From positions 620,001 through 684,000 of the forward strand of contig NZ_CP109137.1 in NCBI RefSeq assembly GCF_035918095.1: a stretch of 64,000 nucleotides of DNA. Direction: 5' to 3'. Under the pieces are notes generated by a model. The model had not been told where the DNA came from and searched no databases. It saw only the letters and a program-made list of their open reading frames with translations. Origin of the DNA: Streptomyces sp. NBC_01750 (GTDB lineage: Bacteria; Actinomycetota; Actinomycetes; Streptomycetales; Streptomycetaceae). A program made the translations under genes and the position numbers. Shown here in pieces: positions 1 through 9,068 of the stretch (positions within the stretch are counted from its first letter, which is position 1; every line of letters starts with the position of its first letter).

Positions 1-402
1 CCACGCCGCGAGCACGTCATTGAGGACGAACCTCAGGATCAGCAGCATGGCGCACACAATGGTGCACAGTAGGAGCAGGAGGCCCGTCACGGTAAGACGC
101 GAACTCCATGTCACCGCCTTCGGCTTCATCCGCTGGCCGGTGACCGCCCGGTGCAGCGGCACGGGCGCTATCAGAGCCGCTGTGGCGGCAGCGCCGAGCA
201 CGATCGTCACGACGTAGATGTCGCGGTCCGCACTGCTCAACTCGATGAAACGCGGCGTGAAGGCGACACTCAGCAGAAACGCCAACAGGATCTGCACCCC
301 GGTCTGCGCCACACGCACTTCCTGGAGAAGTTCGACCCAACGTCTGTCCGCACGTTCGGACTTGGATTCCCCGCTCGAGCTGGTTCCCTCGTCCTGAACC
401 AT
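1..402 (-). CDS. DUF6328-type membrane protein, 3' end cut by window edge
   Basis: Leftward reading frame of 134 codons with no stop before the window edge, so the C-terminus is missing. It starts at an ATG (402) preceded by AAAGGGGCGG, a good ribosome binding site. The N-terminus is acidic and hydrophilic (about 20 residues), followed by a segment RRWVELLQEVRVAQTGVQIL and three hydrophobic stretches near residues 33-50, 57-77 and 101-121, so it is an integral membrane protein. The layout resembles the short DUF6328 family of actinobacteria, which has no known function. The family name is from recall of the pattern; the membrane nature is seen directly. Confidence 0.7.
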   Translation of the reverse strand, partial: MVQDEGTSSSGESKSERADRRWVELLQEVRVAQTGVQILLAFLLSVAFTPRFIELSSADRDIYVVTIVLGAAATAALIAPVPLHRAVTGQRMKPKAVTWSSRLTVTGLLLLLCTIVCAMLLILRFVLNDVLAAW

Positions 403-848
403 CACTGCCGCCCCTTTGTGCGTCCTCCGGCCCCGTCCTGCTGAATCGCGCCTGGTGTCCCCGCTGTGTCCTGCAACATTGGCGCAGGTGGCCGCGTACG
501 TCGGCGGCTGTGCGTGCAGGTGGCCGACAACGTCGTCACCGGTGGCTCGAGCGGAGGCGGGTGCGCAGAGAATGGACGAGCCCACGGACGACAGCCACTG
601 TCGAGACGCTGTGCGGACCCCTCCCGATGCGGGAGGGCGGGGCCGAGCGACGTCGGCGCGCGGTCCCGTACCGCCGCAGTTCACGGACGACCGTGGTCAG
701 TCTGGAAGACATCTTCGGCATCCCCCTTCTTCGGTGCGGCACTCGGGGCCGAGTGACCCCGCACACCGGTTGCCCCGTAAGCCCCGCGGTATGCCCCCTC
801 GCCCCGCCGAGCGGGCCACGAGGTACACGCACGGGCGCTCCTACGCGC
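403..848. other. Intergenic region without a convincing gene
   Basis: No open frame here has a ribosome binding site and recognisable protein. It holds an 8-bp stem around 619-637 (CCCTCCCG, loop ATG, CGGGAGGG) and a larger hairpin at 735-763 listed separately. The left part must carry the promoter of the leftward gene starting at 402. Confidence 0.6.
735..763 (-). terminator. Hairpin downstream of the BrkB-type gene
   Basis: TGCGG and CACTCG pair with CGAGTG and CCGCA around a GGGC loop, with a 3-nt bulge on one side. It lies about 85 bp past the stop of the leftward gene ending at 849. No U-tract, as is common in Streptomyces. Confidence 0.4.
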
Positions 849-1748
849 TCAGCCGGACATGGCCTTGGCGAGCTCCGCGTTGAACTGGGCGCCGATCAGC
901 AGGGCGAGATTGGACACCCAGAGCCAGACCAGGAAGACGATGATCCCGGCGAGAGAACCGTAGAGGCGGTCGTACGTGCCGACGTGAGCCGTGTACAGGG
1001 CGAATCCCACGGAGGAGACGAGCCAGAGGACAACCGCGAGAGCCCCGCCGAGCGCCCGGCGCCGTACACCGCGCGTCTGGGCGGGTCCCGAGCGGAACAG
1101 CACCAGAACCATCGTCGCCACCAGGCAGAGCAGCAGAGGCCACTTCATGACATCCCAGGTGACGGTTGCCGCGCTCCCCATTCCCAGGGCCTGGCCGAGA
1201 GTTCGGGCCAGGCGGCCGCTGAGCATGAGCACGAGCGCGCTGGAGACCAGGACGCCCAGCAGTAGGCACGCGGTGAGGACAACCCGTGGCGCCGTTCGCC
1301 ACGCGGAACGCTGGTCCCGTACGCCGTGCATCGCGTGCAGCGCCCGGCGGAACACGGCGAGATAGCTCGACGCGGACCACACCGCGCTGGCAGTTCCGGC
1401 AACAGCGAGAAACCATGCGGCTGAGCGACGGCCCGCCATGTCCTGCAGCGCGCTCTCCAGCACCGGGCGCGAAATGGTCGGCACGACTGCGGCCACGCGC
1501 TCGATGAGTGGCTGGGTCTGTGAGGAATCGGCGATCCCGATGAAGGACACCGTGACGAGCAGAGTCGGGAAGAGGGCCAGAACGGCGTAGTACGTCAGGG
1601 CCGCGGCCCAGTCGGTGACGTCATCGGACCATACCGATACGGGCGTGCGGCCCAGGGCGCCGAGCACATCGCGCCTGGACGGCAGCCCGTGCGAAACGGC
1701 GGCCGGGTCGCGTTGCAGACCCAAAGGTGCTGTCCGTTCACCTTGCAT
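849..1748 (-). CDS. YihY/BrkB family inner-membrane protein
   Basis: About 299 residues from the ATG at 1748 (MQGERTAPL), which has AGGAG five bases upstream; a start nine codons earlier has no such site. The N-terminal part carries the family hallmark TDWAAALTYYAVLALFPTLL, followed by five further hydrophobic helices and a conserved end (YGSLAGIIVFLVWLWVSNLA, then GAQFNAEL). This is the six-helix YihY/BrkB fold, formerly called ribonuclease BN, with no established activity. It stands alone and faces away from the STAS gene at 2097. Confidence 0.85.
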   Translation of the reverse strand: MQGERTAPLGLQRDPAAVSHGLPSRRDVLGALGRTPVSVWSDDVTDWAAALTYYAVLALFPTLLVTVSFIGIADSSQTQPLIERVAAVVPTISRPVLESALQDMAGRRSAAWFLAVAGTASAVWSASSYLAVFRRALHAMHGVRDQRSAWRTAPRVVLTACLLLGVLVSSALVLMLSGRLARTLGQALGMGSAATVTWDVMKWPLLLCLVATMVLVLFRSGPAQTRGVRRRALGGALAVVLWLVSSVGFALYTAHVGTYDRLYGSLAGIIVFLVWLWVSNLALLIGAQFNAELAKAMSG

Positions 1749-2096
1749 GCGCTCTCCTGCGGCCCAGTGAGTCATCCGAACGTGTCGGCGGTCGACAGAC
1801 GACCACCGACGAGCATTCCGTACGGCAGTGGCTCACCCGTCCTGACGCGCTGTCTCCGCGCCCCACCTGCAGCTCTTTCCCCCCACGGATTCGCCGACGC
1901 AGTCAATCACTGATAATCGACCGCTTCGCGGGCGGGGCTGCCCAGGGGCTCCCTCACCGGACCCCCTCGTGTCACATGGACAGCGCAGGATACATTTGCC
2001 GCACAACAACAGTTGCGCGTCTGCGCGGCAGTAGTCGGTCACCAGCGACCGCAGCGCGGACGCGCCAGTCGATGAACCAACGGAAGAGGCCGCAGC
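1749..2096. other. Divergent intergenic region between brkB-like and STAS genes
   Basis: No gene seen. It must contain promoters for both flanking genes. The only recognisable element is a weak sigma-B-like match at 1969-1993, listed separately. Confidence 0.5.
1969..1993 (+). promoter_or_regulatory. Possible sigma-B-type promoter before the STAS gene
   Basis: GTGT, 15 bases, GGATAC resembles the Streptomyces sigma-B consensus GTTT-N14/15-GGGTAC with two mismatches. It would give a leader of about 95 nt before the ATG at 2097. Weak evidence from sequence alone. Confidence 0.25.
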
Positions 2097-2519
2097 ATGT
2101 CCTCCATGGAGACCAACCTCAACATCGAGGTCGTCATCCACGATGCCGACACTGCCATCCTGACTATTGGTGGCGAACTGGACATCGATACCGCAACGTC
2201 ACTTCATCACCACATGGCCAATCAGTTCCTCCATGGACGCCGCCACCTCGTTCTGGACCTTTCAGATCTGCAGTTCATGGACTCATCGGGTCTGAACGTC
2301 CTGATCAAGGCCGGTCGCGAAGCACGCGACACAGGAGGCGATGTCCACCTCGCCGCGCCCACTCCTATCGTTCTCCGGCTCTTCGAGATCACCGGCCTCA
2401 GCGTGGCCATGCCTATTCACTCCACCGTCGACGAGGCGCTGGCAACAGCTTGCTCACCATCCGTTCCGACCGCGGATCGCACGGCCCCTTCCGCGCATCA
2501 GACGGATGAGACGTCGTGA
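2097..2519 (+). CDS. STAS-domain anti-anti-sigma factor
   Basis: 140 residues, starting at ATG 2097 with AGAGG eight bases upstream. It has the STAS core: GGELDIDTA, then VLDLSDLQFMDSSGLNVLI, where the serine pair in MDSSGL is the usual site phosphorylated by a partner anti-sigma kinase, then FEITGL. Proteins of this class (SpoIIAA, RsbV, BldG) release a sigma factor by binding its anti-sigma kinase. No anti-sigma factor or sigma factor lies next to it. The C-terminal 25 residues are a low-complexity Thr/Ser/Ala tail. Its stop codon overlaps the GTG start of the next gene (GTGA), so the two are translationally coupled. Confidence 0.88.
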   Translation: MSSMETNLNIEVVIHDADTAILTIGGELDIDTATSLHHHMANQFLHGRRHLVLDLSDLQFMDSSGLNVLIKAGREARDTGGDVHLAAPTPIVLRLFEITGLSVAMPIHSTVDEALATACSPSVPTADRTAPSAHQTDETS

Positions 2520-2857
2520 CCGGCCCCGAGCGGCAGGCACCCCCGAGCGGGACAGTCGCATCTTTCGAGCCCTTGCTGGACATCCAACTCCAATTGCTGA
2601 TCCGCTTGCTGGAAGCGGAGCGGGCGCGGAGTGTGCGCCAACTGGGCGGAAGGGGAGCTCAGCTTCTCGCGGAGTTCCCGGAGACAGTGGACCGGAGCCT
2701 GGACGAGGTGATCGGCGAGGAGGCACCGGAACACCTGCCACGCTGGATCCACCTGCGCGACGCAACGCCGGCGGGAGCGGAGGGTCCGTTCACCGTACCG
2801 GCGTGGCGTGGGCGGCTCGCCGACGTGTCGGGGTGGTCGCTGACGAGGCCCAAGTAA
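2516..2857 (+). CDS. Small hypothetical protein coupled to the STAS gene
   Basis: 113 residues from a GTG that overlaps the upstream stop by four bases. Family not recognised. Residues 18-50 form a hydrophobic-acidic helical stretch (LLDIQLQLLIRLLEAERA), then a soluble region ending in WRGRLADVSGW. No signal peptide or membrane helix. The GTGA overlap argues that it is translated and works with the STAS protein, perhaps as a binding partner, but nothing in the sequence proves this. Codon use is normal for the window. Confidence 0.55.
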   Translation: MTGPERQAPPSGTVASFEPLLDIQLQLLIRLLEAERARSVRQLGGRGAQLLAEFPETVDRSLDEVIGEEAPEHLPRWIHLRDATPAGAEGPFTVPAWRGRLADVSGWSLTRPK

Positions 2858-2906
2858 TCGATCACCGGTCGCCCTCTACCTCGCTGTTGGCAGCTGAAGA
2901 GGATCT

Positions 2907-3842
2907 TCAGTGGGCGATGCCGTCGATCAGCTCACGTGCGCCCTGGCGCAGCAGGGTGACGGCGACGGAGGTGCCCAGGGTGGCGGGGTCCAGGGGCCCG
3001 GCCCATTCGTGGGCGTTGAGGACGGTCTTGCCGTCGGGGGTGAACACGCAGGCCCGCAGGGACAGGTCGCCGTTGCGATGAGCCTTGGCGTAGCCGGCGA
3101 TGGGGCTGTTGCAGTGGCCCTGGAGGACGTGGAGAAACATACGTTCTGCAGTGGTCTCGCGGTAGGTGTCGGGGTCGCCGAGCGCGCTGACCGTGTCGAT
3201 GAGGGTGGTGTCGTCCTCGCGGCATTGCAGGGCGAGGACTCCGGCTCCGATCGGCGGGCACATCACCTCGGGCGGGAGGACCTCGGTGATCACGTCGGTG
3301 CGGCCGATGCGTTTCAGGCCGGAGACGGCGAGGAGGAGGGCGTCGGCCTCGCCGGCGGCGAGTTTCTCCAGCCGTCGGTTGGCGTTGCCGCGGAACGGCA
3401 CACACTCCAGGTGGGGATGGGAAGCGGCGAGCTGGGCGATGCGGCGCACCGAGGAGGTGCCGATCCTTGTGCCGGCCGGGAGTTCGTCGAGGGTGAGGCC
3501 GTCGGGGTGGATGAGGGCGTCCCGGATGTCGTCGCGCTTGAGGAATGCGGCGAACGTCGTGCCCGCGGGGAGGGGCCGGTCGGCGGGAACGTCCTTGACA
3601 CAGTGCACCGCGAGGTCCGCCTCGCCGGCGAGAAGGGCGGCATCGACCTCCTTGGTGAACGCCCCCTTCCCCTCGACCAGGGAAAGGTCGCCCATCCACT
3701 TGTCGCCGGTGGTCTTGACCGGGACGACTTCGGTCGTGGTGCCGGGGTGCAGCGCGGCCAGTTCGGCGCGGACGCGCTCCACCTGGGCCAGGGCCATGGG
3801 CGAGTCGCGGGAGACGATACGGATCAGCTCAGGGGCGGACAT
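2907..3842 (-). CDS. hemC: Hydroxymethylbilane synthase (porphobilinogen deaminase) paralogue
   Basis: 311 residues from ATG 3842 ([20 protein letters not shown]); in-frame codons extend further upstream but lack homology. It joins four porphobilinogens into hydroxymethylbilane in tetrapyrrole synthesis. Visible family marks are the N-terminal [51 protein letters not shown], the substrate-binding arginines and the cofactor cysteine in [14 protein letters not shown]. The usual GGC or AGC around that cysteine is GHC here. No hemA, hemB, hemD or hemE is adjacent, which suggests a second, displaced copy rather than the main pathway gene. Confidence 0.85.
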   Translation of the reverse strand: MSAPELIRIVSRDSPMALAQVERVRAELAALHPGTTTEVVPVKTTGDKWMGDLSLVEGKGAFTKEVDAALLAGEADLAVHCVKDVPADRPLPAGTTFAAFLKRDDIRDALIHPDGLTLDELPAGTRIGTSSVRRIAQLAASHPHLECVPFRGNANRRLEKLAAGEADALLLAVSGLKRIGRTDVITEVLPPEVMCPPIGAGVLALQCREDDTTLIDTVSALGDPDTYRETTAERMFLHVLQGHCNSPIAGYAKAHRNGDLSLRACVFTPDGKTVLNAHEWAGPLDPATLGTSVAVTLLRQGARELIDGIAH

Positions 3843-4242
3843 GCCACCCACGATAGACCGTCGGATGCGCGCGCCCGCCCCCAGCCCGGACGCCCATCTC
3901 AGTGGTGTGGCAAGCGGGTTGGGTTGCTCGGGCAGATGTGCGAGGAAGGCGCCGGCGCGTGGCCGGCGGCCGACGGGCCGGGTGGCCTGCGGCATCAGTT
4001 CGTCCGCAACGTACAGTTCGCCCGGGCTCCCGAAGGCCGGTGAGGTCTGCCGGCCCCCCGGCAAGGCCCCGCCTCCGGGCTCATCCCGCCGACGAGTTCA
4101 TCCTCACCGGGGTTCGCTTCCGCGCGGGGACCCAGGTGATTGAACTGAAACCTCCGGCGAGCCGTACTCATAACGGCGGCCCCGACCTCTCGGGCCTGGT
4201 CCGTCGTGCCACCACCGGGCTTCGCACGGAAGGAACTTCGGG
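3843..4242. other. Divergent intergenic region, hemC / membrane sulfatase
   Basis: No gene seen in either strand. It must carry two divergent promoters. A TTGAAC box near 4140 with TACTCA 19 bases on is a poor promoter candidate for the rightward gene. Confidence 0.4.
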
Positions 4243-6096
4243 TTGTCGCTCTTCACACGCGCTCATCAGCTGCCGAATCCGGACAAGATATCCGCGGAGG
4301 AGGGCCCGGCGCCGGACGATACCGCTGTCGGCAGGGACGCCGCCGAGAGCGACGGCACCGGCGGTCGGGAGGATGCCACCACCACAGGTGACGCGACCGG
4401 TGACGACCCCGACGAGGCTGTCGCACGTGGCTGGCGGGACAAGCACCCGGCCGCGGCAAGGGCCGTGTCCGTGGTGACCACAGCCCTGGCTGCGGTGTTT
4501 GTGCTCTTCGCCCTCCTCGTGCCCAACGAACTCACCCGCCTCACGCCCAGCGCCTTCGCGCGCATCCCGGTGGAGGGGATTTTCGGCGCCGCCGTGCTGC
4601 TCGTCCTGCCGCCCAGAGCGAGGCGGGTGGGAGCGGTCCTCGCCGGAGTCGGCCTCGGCCTGGTGACCATCCTGAACTTGCTGGACATGGGGTTCTACTC
4701 GGTTCTCGACCGGCCTTTCGACCTGGTGCTCGACTGGATCCTGTTCGACGACGCCGAGGCGTTCCTCAAGGACTCGGTCGGCCCGGCCGGCGCGATCGGC
4801 GCGATGATCGGGGTCGTGCTCCTCGTCCTCGCCGTGCTTGTGCTCACGACGCTGGCGGTCGTGAGGCTGAGCCGCCTCATGGTCCGCCACAGTGCCGTGG
4901 CAACCCGCACCACCTTCGCACTCGGGACCGCCTGGATCACCTGCGCGGCGCTCGGCGTGCAGATAGCAGCAGGCGTACCGCTCGCTTCCAGGAACACGGC
5001 CGACCTGGCCCAGCACCGCGCGCAGGTGCTGCGTGCCGGCATCAAGGACGAGCGGGCGTTCGCCAAGGAGGCCGCGGTCGACAGGTTCAGCGACACCCCG
5101 GCCGACCAGCTGCTGACCGGGCTGCGCGGCAAGGACGTGATCTTCGCCTTCATCGAGAGCTACGGCCGCAGCGCGGTCCAGGACCCGGCCATGGCGTCGC
5201 AGGTCGGCGCGGTGCTCGCGAACGGGACCAGCCGGCTGCACGCGGCCGGGTTCGCCTCCCGGAGCGCCTTCCTCACCTCGCCGACCTTCGGCGGTGGCAG
5301 CTGGCTGGCGCACTCCACCTTCATGTCAGGCCTCTGGATCAAGAACCAGCAGCGCTACCGCAGTGTCACCTCGAGCGACCATCTGACCCTCACCGGCGCT
5401 TTCAAGCGCGCCAACGCCTGGCGAACGGTGGGGATCATGCCGGGTGTCACCCGGTCCTGGCCGGAGGGGAAGTTCTACGGTCTCGACAACATCTACGACT
5501 CCCACGAGCTCGGCTACAAGGGCCCGAAGTTCAGCTGGGCGCCCGTACCCGACCAGTACAGCCTGTCGGCCTTCGAGCGCCTGGAGCACGGCAAGCCGGG
5601 CCCCAAGCCGTTGATGAGCGAGATCATCCTTGTCTCCAGCCACAACCCCTGGGCGCCCATACCCAAGGCGATCGGCTGGGACGAGGTCGGTGACGGCTCG
5701 GTCTACAAAGACATCAACAAGGAAGGCAAGGACCCCAAAGAGGTGTGGAAGGACGCCGACCAGGTGCGCACCGAGTACCGGCGTTCCATCGAATACTCGG
5801 TGAACAGCCTCATCTCCTACGTCGAGAAGTACGGCAACGACAACACGGTGCTCGTCTTCCTCGGCGACCATCAGCCCGCCCCGATCGTCACCGGCCCGCA
5901 CGCCAGCCGGGACGTACCCGTCGCGATCGTCGCCCACGACCCGGCCGTGATGGACCGGATATCCGGCTGGGGCTGGCAGGACGGCCTCAAACCCGGCCCG
6001 CAGGCCCCGGTCTGGCGGATGGACTCCTTCCGCGACCGCTTCCTGACCGCCTACGGTCCGAAGCCCGGCCCCACCCCGGCGACGCCAACCCCGTAA
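4243..6096 (+). CDS. Membrane sulfatase / LTA-synthase-like phosphotransferase
   Basis: 617 residues from a TTG at 4243 with GGAAGG eight bases upstream. An acidic N-terminal tail (residues 1-70) precedes about five membrane helices between residues 77 and 265, then an extracellular alkaline-phosphatase-superfamily domain. Visible marks are FAFIESYGRSAV (metal-binding Glu), LTSPTFGGGSWLAHSTFMSG (region of the nucleophile Thr), SSHNPWAP and FLGDHQP (metal-binding Asp-His). This is the layout of lipoteichoic acid synthase and related phosphoglycerol transferases; in actinobacteria the substrate is unknown. A short Pro/Thr tail ends the protein. It converges on the alcohol dehydrogenase gene. 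Confidence 0.8.
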   Translation: MSLFTRAHQLPNPDKISAEEGPAPDDTAVGRDAAESDGTGGREDATTTGDATGDDPDEAVARGWRDKHPAAARAVSVVTTALAAVFVLFALLVPNELTRLTPSAFARIPVEGIFGAAVLLVLPPRARRVGAVLAGVGLGLVTILNLLDMGFYSVLDRPFDLVLDWILFDDAEAFLKDSVGPAGAIGAMIGVVLLVLAVLVLTTLAVVRLSRLMVRHSAVATRTTFALGTAWITCAALGVQIAAGVPLASRNTADLAQHRAQVLRAGIKDERAFAKEAAVDRFSDTPADQLLTGLRGKDVIFAFIESYGRSAVQDPAMASQVGAVLANGTSRLHAAGFASRSAFLTSPTFGGGSWLAHSTFMSGLWIKNQQRYRSVTSSDHLTLTGAFKRANAWRTVGIMPGVTRSWPEGKFYGLDNIYDSHELGYKGPKFSWAPVPDQYSLSAFERLEHGKPGPKPLMSEIILVSSHNPWAPIPKAIGWDEVGDGSVYKDINKEGKDPKEVWKDADQVRTEYRRSIEYSVNSLISYVEKYGNDNTVLVFLGDHQPAPIVTGPHASRDVPVAIVAHDPAVMDRISGWGWQDGLKPGPQAPVWRMDSFRDRFLTAYGPKPGPTPATPTP

Positions 6097-6152
6097 CCGC
6101 CGGTCACACCAGGGGCGCGGAGGAGTCGGCGGCGTGTTCGCCCCGGCTCGGT

Positions 6153-6183
6153 CCGGGTGGCGCCCGTGCGAGCGGGCACCCGG
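6153..6183. terminator. Bidirectional terminator hairpin
   Basis: CCGGGT and GCCCG pair with CGGGC and ACCCGG around a TGCGAG loop, with a 3-nt bulge. It lies between convergent genes ending at 6096 and 6192. Confidence 0.5.
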
Positions 6184-6191
6184 GCAATGGA

Positions 6192-7214
6192 TCAGGACGT
6201 GACGAGTACCGCGACCCCGACGATCCGACCTGCCGCCAGATCCCGCAGGGCTTGGTCGGCCCTGCGCATCGGATAGCGCGTGACGCGCACGGTGGGCCGC
6301 AGCCGCGCCGCTTCGGCGAGGAAGGCACGGCCGTCCTCGCGGGTGTTGGCGGTGACGCTGCGCACGGTCCGCTCCTGAAAGAGATGCCGGTCGTAGTCGA
6401 GCGGCGGTACGGCACTCAGGTAGATCCCGGCGATCGCGAGTGTGCCGCCGCGGTCCAGCGCCTCGAGCGCCACCGGCACAAGCCGACCGGCCGGGGCGAA
6501 CAAGATCGCGGAATCCAGCGGGCGCGGGGGTGCGCCCTCTCCGGCGGACGCCGCCCCCAGCTCAAGCGCCAGCCGTTGCGCAAGCGGCGACCGAGTGACG
6601 ACATGGACCTCGGCACCCCGCGCGACGGCGAGCTGGGCGGTCAGATGCGCGGAAGCTCCGAACCCGTAGATACCGAGCCGACCTCCGGGCGGCAGGTCGG
6701 CCCGCTGAAGCGCCCGATAGCCGATGATCCCCGCGCACAGCAGTGGCGCGACCTCCTCGTCACCCCACCCTTCCGGCAGGCCGTAGGCAAATCGAGCATC
6801 CACGATCATGTAGTCGGCGAAGCCGCCGTGAATGTCCCAGCCGGTGTAGCGGGAGTGGGGACACAGGTTCTCCCGCCCGGTACGGCAGTAGCGGCACCTA
6901 CCGCAGGTTCCCGCCAGCCAGGCCGCCCCTGCCCGGTCACCGACGCGGAAGTCCTGGACGGCGGGCCCGGCGGCGATCACCTCACCCACGACCTCGTGGC
7001 CCGGGGTGCAGCGCGGCCTGCGGGGTGCCAGATCACCCTCGGCCAGATGCAGGTCCGTCCGGCACACCCCGCAAGCGCGCACGCGCAGCAGCAGCTCGCT
7101 CGGGCCGGGTGCGGGAGTCTCGCGCTCGACAAACCGCAGCGGGGCGGATGTGATCGGCCCGGGGTGCTCGACCACCCAGGCGGATGTAGTGACTGAACTC
7201 GGGGACGCCGTCAT
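6192..7214 (-). CDS. Zinc-dependent alcohol dehydrogenase (MDR family)
   Basis: About 340 residues from ATG 7214; AGGAG sits four bases upstream, whereas the GTG one codon earlier is too close to it. The catalytic zinc ligands appear in CGVCRTDLH and GHE, the structural zinc site in [15 protein letters not shown], and the NAD(P) fold in [15 protein letters not shown]. The motif [13 protein letters not shown] is typical of the AdhP-like group that oxidises primary alcohols or aldehydes. It is transcribed leftward, apparently alone. The substrate cannot be told from sequence. Confidence 0.85.
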   Translation of the reverse strand: MTASPSSVTTSAWVVEHPGPITSAPLRFVERETPAPGPSELLLRVRACGVCRTDLHLAEGDLAPRRPRCTPGHEVVGEVIAAGPAVQDFRVGDRAGAAWLAGTCGRCRYCRTGRENLCPHSRYTGWDIHGGFADYMIVDARFAYGLPEGWGDEEVAPLLCAGIIGYRALQRADLPPGGRLGIYGFGASAHLTAQLAVARGAEVHVVTRSPLAQRLALELGAASAGEGAPPRPLDSAILFAPAGRLVPVALEALDRGGTLAIAGIYLSAVPPLDYDRHLFQERTVRSVTANTREDGRAFLAEAARLRPTVRVTRYPMRRADQALRDLAAGRIVGVAVLVTS

Positions 7215-7340
7215 CACTCTCCTGCCCGCTCTTGTCTGCCGGGCGGGCGCGCTGCCCGTCGGCGGCGGCCGCCCGCGCCCGCCGCCGGATTCACCTGCCC
7301 GGTGGACCGAGGAACGCCGCTGGGGCGAACGGACGCTGTT

Positions 7341-7895
7341 TCAGGGATATTTCGCAGAACGGGGCTGCTGGGGGACGTCCACTGCCGCATCCGCTGAGCT
7401 CTCCTGCTCCCCGGCACGTTCACGCACCAACCGCTCCACAGCAGTTGGGATGGTGGTCTCGAAATCCAGTAGCTTCGCCCACTCGGGGGTGACGGTGATA
7501 CCAACCATCTGCTGGTAGAGCGACCGCACCTCGGCTTCGAATGCGGGCCACTGTTGGCCCGTGACGTATTTCCTCGCCGCTTCCAGGTACTCGGCGGGGA
7601 CGCCTTCGACAACTTCGGTGTCAGCCGTGCCGCGGACGAGCAGCACATGCGGTGGCTGCCGGCCGGTCGTGTCGATGGTCAGCGCCACCTTCGGGTCGGC
7701 GGCGAGCGCTCGCACCTTGTACGAACCCGGCAGGGTGCAGATGAGGATCTCGGCGCCGGACCAGAGGAAGCCGAGGGGGACGACGCGTGGCCCTCCGTCC
7801 AGTCCGGTGCAAGCCATGCGGGCCGGGATGTCCGAGGACATGAGCTGGAGCGCGAGCGGCTTGTTGAGGACCTGTGCGACTTCTCTTCGATCCAC
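7341..7895 (-). CDS. Pyridoxamine 5'-phosphate oxidase fold protein
   Basis: 184 residues from a GTG at 7895 with AGGAGG five bases upstream, which is clearly better than the long upstream extension of the frame. It starts VDRREVAQVLNKPLALQL and continues with IPARMACTGLDGGPRVVPLG and ALTIDT, the split-barrel flavin-binding pattern of small PNPOx-like proteins (F420- or FMN-binding in actinobacteria). Such proteins reduce or bind small molecules, and the cofactor here is not certain. The last 25 residues are a variable tail. It is divergent from the HAD phosphatase gene at 8031. Confidence 0.78.
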   Translation of the reverse strand: MDRREVAQVLNKPLALQLMSSDIPARMACTGLDGGPRVVPLGFLWSGAEILICTLPGSYKVRALAADPKVALTIDTTGRQPPHVLLVRGTADTEVVEGVPAEYLEAARKYVTGQQWPAFEAEVRSLYQQMVGITVTPEWAKLLDFETTIPTAVERLVRERAGEQESSADAAVDVPQQPRSAKYP

Positions 7896-8030
7896 TCCGG
7901 CCTCCTGCGGGGGCGTTTGGCCTGTCGCCAGAGCACGATACGTCCCGGTGCGGCCGACCGCGCGACGCCGCGCCCGGCACGCCGCACCTCCTACGCCGAC
8001 GCGCGCCCGGCAGTTCAATAGCATCGGGCA

Positions 8031-8840
8031 ATGAGACCTCCTCGATTGATCGCCACCGATCTCGACGGCACGCTCCTGCGCCGGGGCGGCGTTCTCTCGG
8101 ACCGCACCCTGCGCGCCCTGCGCAGCGCCGTCGGCGCCGGTGCGGAGATCGTCCTCGTCACCGCCCGGCCGCCCCGCTTCGTCGACATGCTCACCGCCGC
8201 GTCCGGTCTGGTCGGAACGGCGGTATGCAGCAACGGTGCCCTCGTCTACGACGTCGCGGTGCGCACCGTCGTCGAACAACGGGCCCTGTCGGTAGCCGCC
8301 GCCCGTCAGGTGGCCGCCGTACTCTCAAAAGCCGCCCCCGGACTGGGCTTCGCCGTGGAGACCGGTCATCAGGTCCTGTACGAGCCTGGGTTCGGGCTTC
8401 GGTTCCCCGGGGGCGCCGACACCGAGGTGGCAGTGGCGTCCTTGCCGGACCTGTGGCTGACGGATGTTCCCATCACCAAGCTGCTCGCCTGGTCGGCGCA
8501 GCTCGACGCGGACTTCCTGCTCGCAGCCGCGGAGGCGGCGGCGGGCGGGGTGGCACAGTTCACCCACTCGGGCGGAGCGGGTCTGCTGGAGATCAGCGCG
8601 CCGGGTGTCAGCAAGGCGAGCACTCTCGCCGCCCTGTGCGCCGCGCGCGGAATCGACTCCTCGGAAGTGGTCGCGTTCGGCGACATGCCGAACGACCTGA
8701 CCATCCTGCAGTGGGCAGGCGTCGGCTATGCGATGGCCAACGCGCATCCTGCCGTGCTCTCCGCGGTGCGGCGGCACACCGCGTCGAACGAGGAGGACGG
8801 GGTGGCCGTCATCCTCGAACAGCTCTTCAACAAGGCCTGA
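8031..8840 (+). CDS. Cof-type HAD-IIB phosphatase
   Basis: 269 residues. The catalytic motif IATDLDGTLL lies at residues 7-16, motif II in IVLVTARP, the lysine of motif III near SKAST, and motif IV in GDMPNDL, then YAMANAHPAV and the usual Cof ending EEDGVAVILEQLF. These enzymes dephosphorylate sugar phosphates, FMN or pyridoxal phosphate in the cytosol. The length matches the family and there is no sign of truncation. It is a single rightward gene with no functionally linked neighbours. Confidence 0.88.
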   Translation: MRPPRLIATDLDGTLLRRGGVLSDRTLRALRSAVGAGAEIVLVTARPPRFVDMLTAASGLVGTAVCSNGALVYDVAVRTVVEQRALSVAAARQVAAVLSKAAPGLGFAVETGHQVLYEPGFGLRFPGGADTEVAVASLPDLWLTDVPITKLLAWSAQLDADFLLAAAEAAAGGVAQFTHSGGAGLLEISAPGVSKASTLAALCAARGIDSSEVVAFGDMPNDLTILQWAGVGYAMANAHPAVLSAVRRHTASNEEDGVAVILEQLFNKA

Positions 8841-8931
8841 TCGGGCTCGTTCCGGAGTGGTGGCCGCTGCTTCTGTCCCGGCGAGGGCGGCTTGCATGAC
8901 GAGCCTGTCCCCCACTAGCGTGACCGGCACG

Positions 8932-8959
8932 CCTTAATGCGCGAACGCGAGCATTAAGG
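8932..8959. promoter_or_regulatory. Perfect 9-bp inverted repeat, operator or hairpin
   Basis: CCTTAATGC, a 10-base centre, then GCATTAAGG. The arms are far more AT-rich than their surroundings. It lies 92 bp after the HAD gene and 110 bp before the secreted-protein gene, so it could end the first or regulate the second. Confidence 0.45.
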
Positions 8960-9068
8960 ATTGGGGGGCGACGGGGAACTGCGCATGAGGGCACGGAGGT
9001 TGGAGTGCTTCGTGGGCTCGTTCCTCTCCGGCGCCGCCCGGGGTTCTGAATCAACGGGAGGAATTGTG

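Noticed and set aside
619..637. Small hairpin CCCTCCCG/CGGGAGGG
   Set aside because: A 3-nt loop and no gene end nearby; not called as a terminator.
2910..4043. 377-residue rightward open frame
   Set aside because: Antisense to hemC.
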